The notes under the pieces are model-generated. The model ran no database searches. It was given only the letters and a program-made list of their open reading frames with translations, and was not told the origin of the DNA. Below are positions 40,566 to 50,744 of a stretch of DNA of 64,000 nucleotides, piece by piece. Position numbers and translations under genes: made by a program. The first letter of the stretch is position 1. Each line of letters begins with the position of its first letter. Source of the DNA: Bacteroidales bacterium (GTDB lineage Bacteria > Bacteroidota > Bacteroidia > Bacteroidales > UBA932); NCBI GenBank assembly GCA_017534745.1, contig JAFXVX010000020.1, forward strand, positions 1 through 64,000, read 5' to 3'.

Positions 40566-41443
40566 AAGCGAGATTGACATTCCTCGGGACAGGAACTTCC
40601 CTCGGCATCCCGATAGTTGGGTGCGGCTGCAAAGTCTGCAAAAGCACCGACAGCCGCGACAGGCGTTTCCGCGCCTCCGCGCTCGTCGAGTACGGCGGCC
40701 TGCGTATCCTCATCGACTCCGGCCCTGATTTCCGGATGCAAATGCTTCGGGCAGGGATAGGTCACCTCGACGCCATCCTTCTCACCCATAACCACAAAGA
40801 CCACACTGGCGGGCTTGACGATGTCCGCGCGCTCAACTATATCGACCGCAGTGTCGTGGATGTCTATTGCGAAGAGTATGTCGAAAACACCCTGCGCCGT
40901 GAGTACCCCTACGCATTCGCCGAGAATAAATATCCCGGCTCCCCGGAGTGGAGGATTCACAGGATTGATGAACGGCCGTTCGAAATCCGCCCCTCTGCCG
41001 AGACCCTGGAGTGGGTTGAGAACGTAGGTTATCGCTGCACTCCGGTCGAAGGCGCCGAACCCGGCCCGGCCGTGACCGTCATCCCGATCCGCGGGATGCA
41101 CGACCAGTTGCCTGTACTTGGCTTCCGTTTCGGCGATATCGCCTATATCACCGACATGAGTAGCATAGAGGACTCTGAACTGGAGAAATTAAAGGGCCTT
41201 AAGCACCTGACCCTCAACACTGTAGGATACGCCCACCACCACTCCCACTTCAGCCTCGACGAGGCCGTCGCCTTAGCCGGCCGCATAGGCGCCGAGCACA
41301 CCTGGCTCACCCACCTCTCCCACACTTTCCCCCCTCACGCCGAGTTCACCGAGCGCCTGCGCGAGCGCACCGGCGGCTCCGTCCTCCCCGCCTGGGACGG
41401 ATTAACCATAGAAGACTCAGAGATCGCACACGGGACGGATTGA
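40562..41443 (+). CDS. MBL-fold hydrolase, PhnP-like
   Basis: 293 aa. LGTGTSLGIPIVGCGCKVCK holds the extra Cys zinc site seen in PhnP-type enzymes, and THNHKDHTGGLDD the catalytic HxHxDH. IRGMHDQLPVLGFRFGDIAYITDMSSI is also typical. Probably a cyclic phosphodiesterase; the physiological substrate is unknown. Last gene of the tamB operon; ATGA overlap with mtaB. Converges with the gene at 41516. Confidence 0.85.
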   Translation: MKARLTFLGTGTSLGIPIVGCGCKVCKSTDSRDRRFRASALVEYGGLRILIDSGPDFRMQMLRAGIGHLDAILLTHNHKDHTGGLDDVRALNYIDRSVVDVYCEEYVENTLRREYPYAFAENKYPGSPEWRIHRIDERPFEIRPSAETLEWVENVGYRCTPVEGAEPGPAVTVIPIRGMHDQLPVLGFRFGDIAYITDMSSIEDSELEKLKGLKHLTLNTVGYAHHHSHFSLDEAVALAGRIGAEHTWLTHLSHTFPPHAEFTERLRERTGGSVLPAWDGLTIEDSEIAHGTD

Positions 41444-41469
41444 GAGGCCATCATAGCGATGTCCCGTCC
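41431..41469. terminator. Hairpin between the two convergent MBL-fold genes
   Basis: CGGGAC (41431-41436) with GTCCCG (41461-41466), or GGACGG with CCGTCC (41464-41469). Overlaps the stop of the PhnP-like gene. A modest bidirectional terminator candidate. Confidence 0.4.
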
Positions 41470-41515
41470 AACAATTGAATAAGGAAGAGCATCCCCCGTG
41501 GAAATGCAAGGGGCC

Positions 41516-42337
41516 CTACAGCACGAAGAGCTGGGTCGGGACGCCGCGCGGAAGGACGCGGAGGGCGATGGCTGGCTCAGATGCGGACGTGCCGGAGAGC
41601 GGGGCTCCGACGGAGGAGAGGGCGGCGCGGGCGGATTCCAGAGCCAGCTCCGGAGTGTTGTTGTTGGCGGAAAGGTGGCAGAGGAAGATGTTGCGGAGGC
41701 CAGGGTGCCAGATGTCCCGGAGGGCATCGGCGCAGGCCGCGTTGCTAAGGTGTCCGAAACCTTTGGAGATACGCATCTTAAGGGCGAAAGTGTAGCCCCC
41801 ACCGAGGAGCATGTCCTTGTCATAGTTGGACTCTATGACCACAGTATCAGCCTGCCTGGCAAGCTCCAGGGCGTCGTTAGTCATCTCGCCTATATCGGTC
41901 ATTATCACGAAGATACGACCTTCGAGCCGGATGGCGTAGCCGACCGTCTCCGCCGCATCGTGAGGGACTGTGAAGCACTGTATCTCGATACCTTCCGCGA
42001 TGGGTGTCCACTCGAGGGGGTCAAGGCCCTTCCCATAGAAAAGACCCGTGTAGGGATGCTTCCTCACTGCGGCGAGAATGGTCTCGGTCGAATAGACCGG
42101 AACGGACATCCTCTTACAGAAGGAACCCAGATGCCGGATGTGGTCGTAGTGGTCATGGGTTACGAGGATTGCTCCGATATTCGCAGGCGAAAGCCCGTCT
42201 GAGGATAAGGCCCGCAGGACGGTCCTCCAGCTGATTCCGGCGTCGATGAGCACCCCGTGGAGCCTTCCTCCCTCAGTGGTCCCGAGAAAACTGCAGTTGC
42301 CGCAGCTGCCGCTGGAAAAGCTCTTGAACCGTATCAT
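41516..42337 (-). CDS. MBL-fold hydrolase, YycJ/WalJ-like
   Basis: 273 aa from MIRFKSFSSGSCGNCSFLG; SSGSSGNC-type start, then ILVTHDHYDHIRHLGSFCK with HxHxDH, TVPHDAAETVGYAI and VVIESNYDKDML with HLSNAACADAL. This is the YycJ branch (DNA repair-related exonuclease in Firmicutes). Start overlaps the stop of the TPR gene in an ATGA; a frame extended to 42553 runs into that gene and is rejected. Confidence 0.87.
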   Translation of the reverse strand: MIRFKSFSSGSCGNCSFLGTTEGGRLHGVLIDAGISWRTVLRALSSDGLSPANIGAILVTHDHYDHIRHLGSFCKRMSVPVYSTETILAAVRKHPYTGLFYGKGLDPLEWTPIAEGIEIQCFTVPHDAAETVGYAIRLEGRIFVIMTDIGEMTNDALELARQADTVVIESNYDKDMLLGGGYTFALKMRISKGFGHLSNAACADALRDIWHPGLRNIFLCHLSANNNTPELALESARAALSSVGAPLSGTSASEPAIALRVLPRGVPTQLFVL

Positions 42338-44367
42338 TGCTCCTCTTTCTTGTCGCAGTATTTGGAGATCACACCGTAGGCATCCTCCACGCCGAGCTCG
42401 CCGGCGCGGGAGAGGTCTATGCAGCCTTTGTCCTTGTCCTTGAGGTAGATCTGGACGAGCCCCCTGTTGAAATAGGCATCTCCGAAATAAGGATATGCAG
42501 TCACCGCCTTGTCGTAGCATGAGATTGCCTCCGGGAGGTCGGAAGAAAGGCACCTCAGGTTTCCGAGGTCAAACAGGATATACGGGCTGTCGCCCACGAT
42601 GGCTGCGGCCTTTTCAAGGTCCGTTATGGCCTCGGAGTAGTCGTAGGTGATGTCCGTCTTGTCACTGACACGGGCCCTGGTGTTGCCCTTGTCGTCCATC
42701 GTGAGGGTCCTGACGTTGGTCTCCATAGAGGCGATGAACTCGATCATGTCGGCCCGGAGGACGCCGCGGTTCATATAGTAGAACGCCTTATAAAGGGCAT
42801 CGTAACGGCCGGTGCTCTCCGAAGAGATGGCCTCGTCGTAGCGGGACAGCGCCATGGAGAACTGCTTGGAGGACAGCTCCTTAAGAGCTATGAGGAAAGC
42901 TCTCGCACCTCCGGAGACGGAGCCGCCGTAGAGGACCTCATCCATGTCCTGCACCGGCGGCGCTTCCTCCGCTGCCGGATTGTTCGTGACAGTAACAGGC
43001 AACGGAAGTTCCGCGAGGAACTTGTCCAGAAGGACGTTCTCGTAGCGGCGGGAAAGGGCGTAGCGCACGTCGCCGCGCTCCTTTGTCAGCGCGAAGCGGT
43101 ACAGGGGCCGCAGGTTGATGTCTATGTCGCGGTGACGGAGTATCTCGTCGTCGAAATCCTTTTTGGCGAATTCTGCGTCGAGGGTCAGCAGGGCGCTGTA
43201 TTTTTTTGTGGTGTCAGCAAATGACGCGGCACCGGAGGAGACTTTGCTTCGGTACTCGCGCACCTTGCGGTTCGCCGTGTCGTAGTCCTCTCGGGAAGAG
43301 CGCATCATCCCGAGCTTGAGTTTGACATAGGAACGGTTCAGATACGCGTTGGCAAAATCCGGATAGAGTTCGATAGCCTTGTCGTAGTCCTCGAGCGCAT
43401 CATCCCATCGCGCCATGGAGACGTAAAAAGCCGCCCTGTTGTAGTAAGCAAGGACATTCCTGGGGTTAATGGAAATAACCCTCGACATATCCGAGAGCGC
43501 GCTTTCATAGTCGCCGACTCGGGCGCTGACAAGGCTGCGGTTGTAGAGGGTCAGGGCGTTGCCCGGCTCGAACTGAAGCACCTTGTCGAGATCCGCCATC
43601 GCTTCATTGAGCTTTTCCTGCTCGAAGAATATAATGGCGCGGTTGAAATAGGCAAAGGTATTTGTCGTATCCAGCGAAATGGCGTGGGTGAAGTCCTCGA
43701 GGGCGGAAGGATAGTTCTTCTGCGCCGCATAGACGCGTCCGCGGCGAAGGTAACCCTCACCTTCGAAGCGGTCTATCTTTATGGCTTTATTGTAATCGTT
43801 TATGGCCTTAAGGGTGTCGCCGAGGAAAAGGTACGAGGCGCCCCGGTTCAGATACGCCGACGGATCCTTCGGCTCCTTCCTTATATATTTATCGAAATCC
43901 TTCACGGCGAGATCGAAGTGCTGTGAGAGGAAATAGGTCACGCCACGGCTGAAATAGAGCCCTGTATATCCGGGACGGAGGCTGATGGCCTTCTCGAGGT
44001 CCCGAAGGGCATCGTCATAGAGGCCGAAACGGCTTTCGGTAATAGCCCTGTAGTGGTATCCGGAGGTGAAGACCGGGTTAAGCCTTACAGCGGTGTCAAA
44101 GTCGCGCCGGGCGCCCCTGATGTCGCCGAGGTTGTATTTGGCTATGCCCCGGTAGAAGAAGGTCCAGTAGTCTGTCGTGTCCAGAGCTGCAAGGATATTG
44201 AACGATGCGATGGCCTCCGAGAGTTTGCCGTCGGCGAGCGCCGTGCGCCCCCGGAAGGAGAAAACGTCCTTGTCGTACTGCGCCCTGGCCGTGAAGGGAC
44301 CCAGGCACAGCAACGCTGCAAGGAAAATTCCCTGCAGCAGGCGTTTTGATTTTTTATTAAGGCGCAA
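42334..44367 (-). CDS. Periplasmic TPR-repeat protein
   Basis: 677 aa. Starts MRLNKKSKRLLQGIFLAALL with a signal peptide ending ARAQ, so exported. At least ten tetratricopeptide repeats of 34 residues from about residue 32 to 370 (e.g. DYDKAIELYPDFANAYLNRS), a middle region without repeats (about 390-560), then two to three more TPRs near the end (ISCYDKAVTAYPYFGDAYFN). Such proteins scaffold other proteins; partners unknown. Operon with the WalJ-like gene. Promoter TATATTTG at 44408. Confidence 0.87.
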   Translation of the reverse strand: MRLNKKSKRLLQGIFLAALLCLGPFTARAQYDKDVFSFRGRTALADGKLSEAIASFNILAALDTTDYWTFFYRGIAKYNLGDIRGARRDFDTAVRLNPVFTSGYHYRAITESRFGLYDDALRDLEKAISLRPGYTGLYFSRGVTYFLSQHFDLAVKDFDKYIRKEPKDPSAYLNRGASYLFLGDTLKAINDYNKAIKIDRFEGEGYLRRGRVYAAQKNYPSALEDFTHAISLDTTNTFAYFNRAIIFFEQEKLNEAMADLDKVLQFEPGNALTLYNRSLVSARVGDYESALSDMSRVISINPRNVLAYYNRAAFYVSMARWDDALEDYDKAIELYPDFANAYLNRSYVKLKLGMMRSSREDYDTANRKVREYRSKVSSGAASFADTTKKYSALLTLDAEFAKKDFDDEILRHRDIDINLRPLYRFALTKERGDVRYALSRRYENVLLDKFLAELPLPVTVTNNPAAEEAPPVQDMDEVLYGGSVSGGARAFLIALKELSSKQFSMALSRYDEAISSESTGRYDALYKAFYYMNRGVLRADMIEFIASMETNVRTLTMDDKGNTRARVSDKTDITYDYSEAITDLEKAAAIVGDSPYILFDLGNLRCLSSDLPEAISCYDKAVTAYPYFGDAYFNRGLVQIYLKDKDKGCIDLSRAGELGVEDAYGVISKYCDKKEEQ

Positions 44368-44407
44368 AATCGTTATTTTTGGCAGCCCGTTATGGGTCTT
44401 TAACTTG

Positions 44408-44415
44408 CAAATATA
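44408..44415 (-). promoter_or_regulatory. -7 promoter element TATATTTG
   Basis: TAnnTTTG on the minus strand, 40 nt before the TPR gene. Confidence 0.6.
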
Positions 44416-44440
44416 AGCATTTATCGTGCCTTAGCCGAGA

Positions 44441-45406
44441 GTGAGCCTCAAAATATTACTCATATTTTTACTGTCGTCGGTACTGAATCCGTCGAAAATC
44501 AATCCCCGTCAGGCCGAGAAGGTCCTCTCCGAGGAGAAACTCCGCTACGAGGTCTCGTTCCTCGCCGACAGCCTGTGTGCTGGTCGTGCGACCGGGACCG
44601 TGGGCTGCGGCATCGCCGGCTTCTGGATATCGAGGCAGTTCAGGGCCGCCGGCCTCAAGCAGTTCGACGGCAGCTGGTTCCGCAGTTTCGTCTATCGGGG
44701 CTGTCGCGGGAACAATGTCATCGGCTATCTCCCCGGCAAAAACACAGGACGATATATTATAATAGGTGCACACTACGACGGGATGGGTGTTATCGAAGAC
44801 GTGATGTATCCCGGGGCAGACAGCGACGCCTCCGGCATCGCGGCGCTCATCTCCCTCGCGGAGATGTTCGCCCGCCTGCGACTGCTCGGTAAAGATTACC
44901 CCGGCGGCATCATTTTCGTCGCCTTCGACGGCAAGCGCCTCAATCTGAGCGGCGCTACGGAAATCGCCCGTCTCATCGGCCACGGGGAGCTGTTTGACCC
45001 CATAACAGGCAATCCCATCACCCCGGAAAAGGTCCATTATATGGTCAATATCGATCAGGTCGGGGGGACACTTTCGCCCCTCAATCCCGGCCGTGAGGAC
45101 TATCTGATGATGCTTTCCGAAGAGGAGACAGGCCGCCGCCACGCCCTCGAGGCTGCCAATAACCAGTATTTCCTCGGCCTCGACATCGATTTTACCTACT
45201 ACGGAAGCAAGGATTTCACGCGCCTGTTTTACAAGCGCCTGTCCGACCAGCGGCCATTCATGGAGAAGGGCATCCCCTCAGTGATGTTCACTTCCGGCAT
45301 TACCATGCGCAACAACAAGCCCGCAGACAACCCTTCTTCCATCGATTACCCCATCCTCCGCCAGCGCATCCTCCTGATGTTCCATTACATCCTCCGGCTG
45401 CTGTAG
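44441..45406 (+). CDS. M28-family peptidase homologue, probably inactive
   Basis: 321 aa with a hydrophobic N terminus (SLKILLIFLLSSVL), starting at GTG. The M28 fold is clear: IIIGAHYDGMG (His/Asp), MYPGADSDASGIAALISLAE (second Asp), MVNIDQVGG. But the usual catalytic/metal Glu pair (FxGEExGLxGS) reads VAFDGKRLNLSG, and the last ligand region, normally HKPxDT, reads RNNKPADNPSS. So two of the expected site residues are replaced. It may bind rather than cut. Secreted or membrane-anchored. Stands alone before a strong terminator. Confidence 0.75.
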   Translation: MSLKILLIFLLSSVLNPSKINPRQAEKVLSEEKLRYEVSFLADSLCAGRATGTVGCGIAGFWISRQFRAAGLKQFDGSWFRSFVYRGCRGNNVIGYLPGKNTGRYIIIGAHYDGMGVIEDVMYPGADSDASGIAALISLAEMFARLRLLGKDYPGGIIFVAFDGKRLNLSGATEIARLIGHGELFDPITGNPITPEKVHYMVNIDQVGGTLSPLNPGREDYLMMLSEEETGRRHALEAANNQYFLGLDIDFTYYGSKDFTRLFYKRLSDQRPFMEKGIPSVMFTSGITMRNNKPADNPSSIDYPILRQRILLMFHYILRLL

Positions 45407-45449
45407 GGTTCACTCCCCACTTTTCGTGGTGTAGGGCGTGACAGAATCT

Positions 45450-45482
45450 ATCCCGTATTTTGCAGAATACGGGATTTTTTTG
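45450..45482 (+). terminator. Rho-independent terminator after the M28-like gene
   Basis: ATCCCGTATT-TTGCAG-AATACGGGAT followed by TTTTTT; 10-bp perfect stem. Confidence 0.9.
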
Positions 45483-45490
45483 TATTTTTG
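45483..45490 (+). promoter_or_regulatory. -7 promoter element TATTTTTG
   Basis: TAnnTTTG directly after the terminator's T run, 21 nt before the exporter gene ATG. Confidence 0.65.
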
Positions 45491-45511
45491 GTGGATATAT
45501 ACTGAGTACGT

Positions 45512-47358
<1,847 letters not shown>

Positions 47359-47362
<4 letters not shown>

Positions 47363-47742
47363 TGAGCGCGAAGGCCAGAAAGATTTTCAGGATACTCCTT
47401 ATCCTTTACCTGATATCCATCCTCGTCCTCTGTTTTGCAAACCTGAGTTCACTCCCGGATGTCAGCAACACTCTTTTTGGCATCGATATCGACAAGGTCG
47501 CCCATTTCCTGATGTTCCTGCCGTTCCCGGCGCTGTTCTTCCTGTCGTTCGAAGGAAAGGCCTATGTACTTATAGGAGTGGGGATTCTGGCCGGGCTGTC
47601 CGTAGCAGGGACGACCGAATGGGTGCAGAGTTTCCTGACCTACAGGAGCATGGACCTTGCCGACTTTATAGCCGACACAATAGGGCTTCTGTCCGGAGCT
47701 CTGCTCACAGGGATCGCCGTAGCCCTCTTCCGGAAAAAATGA
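47359..47742 (+). CDS. VanZ-family membrane protein
   Basis: 127 aa, four hydrophobic segments: FRILLILYLISILVLCFA, DKVAHFLMFLPFPALFFL, GVGILAGLSVAGTTEWVQ and ADTIGLLSGALLTGIAVA. The patterns DKVAHFLMF and TEWVQSF..R..DLADFIADTIG are the VanZ signature. Function of the family outside teicoplanin resistance is not known. Overlaps both neighbours by ATGA, so it is made together with the exporter. Confidence 0.88.
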
Positions 47743-50693
47743 AAAGGCTTGGAGTTCTCATACTGGCACTGGCGCTCGGAGTTGCAGCCCGGGCCGAAGG
47801 GATTTCCGCAAGGGAATTCCGGGTGGCGGCGGACTCGCTGAGAGCAAGGCTTGAGAGGAAGACGACAGTCAAGTCTCCCCTTCGCCTGGAAAAGGTGATG
47901 AAAAGGGAAGGCAAGCTTGATTTCTATTTCTCCAAAGAACTGTCCGATTTCCCCATGAGGACAAAGGACGCCGAGACACTCCGGAAGGACCTTGAAAAAC
48001 TGCTTCCAAAGAGTTATTCCTCCTACGGCATAGGTGAGATCTTTGGCAACGGGACCAAACTGGAGGATCTGGTGACCCCGGAGCTCGGTTCCAACGGCCG
48101 GCCGGCGGAGACCGCCTACAGGGTTAACGACCGCCGCAGCGCGACGACTCCCCTCGTGAGTCCCGCCGACGGGACGTGGTGGAAAAGGGGGCTGAGCGGA
48201 CGCCACATCGCCTTGTGGCAGAGCCACGGGCGCTACTGGGAGCCTTCCGAGGAGCGCTGGGAGTGGCAGAGGGCCGCCCTTATGGGCACAGTGGAGGACA
48301 TGTACACGCAAAGTTACGTACTCCCCTTCCTCATCCCCATGCTTGAGAACGCCGGCGCCATCGTCATGACTCCGCGCGAGAGAGACACGCAGGTCTATGA
48401 AGTGGTCTGCGACAACGACCCCGCCTTCGAAGGCCCAAGGATCGGTCCTCTCCGCCGCAAGGGGACCTACTCGGAGAAGGGCCACTGGAAGGACGCCGGC
48501 GAAGGCTTCGCCGACCCCAAGCCGATCTACTCCGGCAAGGACAATCCCTTCAAGATGGGGACGGCGAGGATGAGTGGCGAAGGCAAGGGTTCCCATTCCG
48601 CCGAATGGACTCCGGACATCCCAGAAAGAGGGTTTTACGCCGTTTACGTTTCTTATAAGACCGTCAAAAACAGCACTAGCTCAGCACTTTACACTGTAAA
48701 GCACATGGGCGGCGAGAGCGCCTTCTACGTCAACCAGACGATGGGTGGCGGCACTTTTGTCTATCTCGGGACATTTGAGTTTGACAAGGGGACGGAAGGC
48801 TGCGTCACGCTTTCAGCCGGAAAGACCGGCGGGGTGCTGACCGCCGACGCCGTTCGTTTCGGCGGCGGCATGGGAAAGATCGCCAGAGGCGAGGATAACG
48901 AAATCTCAGGCCTCCCCGCCTTCGCGGAAGGGGCGATGTACAATCTGCTGTATTCCGGATTCGATTCCTCGTTCTTCGACGACTGGGACACGGAGTATGT
49001 CAAGGAATACGCCTGCCGCGGCAGCTGGGTCTCCACCCTCGCCGGCGGTTCCAGGATGAACCCCAAGCACTCCGGGAAAAAGATTCCTGTGGACTTGTCG
49101 CTGGCGTTCCACTCCGACGCGGGAGTGACGCCGAACGACTCCATCGTCGGCACCCTTTCCATCTATACGCGACTGTGCAACGGCAGTGACGAACTCCCCG
49201 GCGGGGAGAAACGCCTTTCCGGGCGTTTCCTCGCCGAGACCGTCCAGAGCCAGGTCGTCGAGGACATACGCCGCAGTTTTGAGCCCAAGTGGTCGCGCCG
49301 CCAGATATGGGACCGTTCCTACAGCGAGTCGCGGACGTCCTCCGTCCCGGCGATGCTCCTCGAGCTCCTGTCCCATCAGAATTTCGCCGACATGCGTTAT
49401 GGCCTGGATCCGACCTTCCGGTTCACAGTCTCCCGAGCTGTCTATAAAGGCATACTCAAATATCTGTCAGGCCGTTACGGCTGCGGCTACAGCGTCCAGC
49501 CCCTTCCCGTCAAAGACTTCAAGGCCATGACGGAAGATGGCAAGGTACGCCTGAGCTGGAGCCCGACGAGCGACCCGGAGGAGCCTACGGCGAAGCCAAA
49601 GGGCTACTTCGTGTACACAAGGAAAGACGACGGAGCCTTCGATGCCGGCGTCAAAGTCGAGGAGTGTTCCTACGAGGCTCCCATCGAGCCAGGTACGCTC
49701 TATTCCTTCAAGATAGCCGCCTTCAACGAAGGAGGTCTCAGTTTCCCCTCGGAGGTGCTCTCCGTGGGCTCCCCGAAGGAAGAGCCTAAGGGCAAAGTCC
49801 TAGTAGTCAACAACTTTACACGCGTCTCAGGACCGGCGTGGTTCGACACGCCACAGACCGCCGGCTTCTCATGGAACGACGACGGAGGAGTACCGTGGGG
49901 CTACGGGATCGAGTGGGTCGGCGAGCAGTACGAATTCCGCCGTTCCATGCCCTGGATCGATGACGACGACCCGGGCTACGGCGCCTCCTTCGTGGATAAG
50001 GCCGGGATGCTTGTCGCCGGCAACACCTTCGACTTCGTGTCCCTCCACGCCGCTGCGCTCATGGACTCCGGCTACGAGGTGGTCTCCTCCTCCCTCGGAG
50101 CATTCAAGGGCGACGAGGATGCCGGCGCGGTCGATGTCATCTGCGGCAAACAGATTCTTACCAGGATAGGCCGTGGCGCCTTCAAGGACCGCTTCCCTGT
50201 CTATCCGGAAAAGCTCATCGACGCGCTCTTTGGCTTCGTCGGGCAGGGAAAGGGCATCATCATCTCCGGCTCCGCCCTGGGCAAGGAGCTTCGCGGCGGC
50301 ATCTACGAAGCCGGCAGCGAGAAGTACCGCAAGCAGGCGGCCGCCTTCGCCGAGGATGTCCTGGGCTTCAAGCCCCTTTCCGGCCACGCCTCCCGCAGCG
50401 GCGAGGTATTCCTCATGAAGAAGGGCTCGGTGAAAAAATCCTCTCCCATGCCCTTCCCCACCTCCCCTAACCCGAAGAAATACTGCGTCGAAGCCCCGGA
50501 CGGCCTCTCTCCCGCAAGGGACAGCGCAAAGACCTTCATGCGATACACCGACTCCATGATTTCCGCCGGCGTCCTCAACGACAACGGCGCCTACCGCACC
50601 GTCTCCCTCGGCTTCCCTCTCGAGCTCCTCTCCCCCTCAGACCTCTCCCGCGTCATGTCCTCCGCCACCTCATTTATCTTTAAAGAAGAATAG
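47739..50693 (+). CDS. Secreted golvesin/xanthan lyase-like protein with amidase and FnIII parts
   Basis: 984 aa from MKRLGVLILALALGVAARAE (signal peptide). Order of regions: an N-terminal family-specific part (about 30-130), a peptidase/amidase-like part beginning RHIALWQSHGRYWE, interrupted by a beta-sandwich (about 285-400; VNQTMGGGTFVYLGTFEFDK and TADAVRFGGG, the golvesin C-terminal-like signature), resumed at VDLSLAFHSDAGVTPNDS and AMLLELLSHQNFADM, then an FnIII domain (about 590-690), then a class-I-amidotransferase-like end part (KVLVVNNFTRVSGPAWFD, IIISGSALGKEL). The amidase part suggests peptidoglycan. Often annotated xanthan lyase in this phylum, without evidence known to me. A longer frame from 47286 overlaps msbA-like and vanZ and is rejected. 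Confidence 0.8.
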   Translation: MKRLGVLILALALGVAARAEGISAREFRVAADSLRARLERKTTVKSPLRLEKVMKREGKLDFYFSKELSDFPMRTKDAETLRKDLEKLLPKSYSSYGIGEIFGNGTKLEDLVTPELGSNGRPAETAYRVNDRRSATTPLVSPADGTWWKRGLSGRHIALWQSHGRYWEPSEERWEWQRAALMGTVEDMYTQSYVLPFLIPMLENAGAIVMTPRERDTQVYEVVCDNDPAFEGPRIGPLRRKGTYSEKGHWKDAGEGFADPKPIYSGKDNPFKMGTARMSGEGKGSHSAEWTPDIPERGFYAVYVSYKTVKNSTSSALYTVKHMGGESAFYVNQTMGGGTFVYLGTFEFDKGTEGCVTLSAGKTGGVLTADAVRFGGGMGKIARGEDNEISGLPAFAEGAMYNLLYSGFDSSFFDDWDTEYVKEYACRGSWVSTLAGGSRMNPKHSGKKIPVDLSLAFHSDAGVTPNDSIVGTLSIYTRLCNGSDELPGGEKRLSGRFLAETVQSQVVEDIRRSFEPKWSRRQIWDRSYSESRTSSVPAMLLELLSHQNFADMRYGLDPTFRFTVSRAVYKGILKYLSGRYGCGYSVQPLPVKDFKAMTEDGKVRLSWSPTSDPEEPTAKPKGYFVYTRKDDGAFDAGVKVEECSYEAPIEPGTLYSFKIAAFNEGGLSFPSEVLSVGSPKEEPKGKVLVVNNFTRVSGPAWFDTPQTAGFSWNDDGGVPWGYGIEWVGEQYEFRRSMPWIDDDDPGYGASFVDKAGMLVAGNTFDFVSLHAAALMDSGYEVVSSSLGAFKGDEDAGAVDVICGKQILTRIGRGAFKDRFPVYPEKLIDALFGFVGQGKGIIISGSALGKELRGGIYEAGSEKYRKQAAAFAEDVLGFKPLSGHASRSGEVFLMKKGSVKKSSPMPFPTSPNPKKYCVEAPDGLSPARDSAKTFMRYTDSMISAGVLNDNGAYRTVSLGFPLELLSPSDLSRVMSSATSFIFKEE

Positions 50694-50706
50694 TTGTTCA
50701 CATTTA

Positions 50707-50732
50707 AAATCAGACACTACGGTCTGATTTTT
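50707..50732 (+). terminator. Terminator after the golvesin-domain gene
   Basis: AAATCAGAC-actac-GGTCTGATTTTT; 9-bp stem and T run, 12 nt before the mnmA ATG, so it also forms the upstream region of mnmA. Confidence 0.75.
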
Positions 50733-50744
50733 AAGAATATAGAT

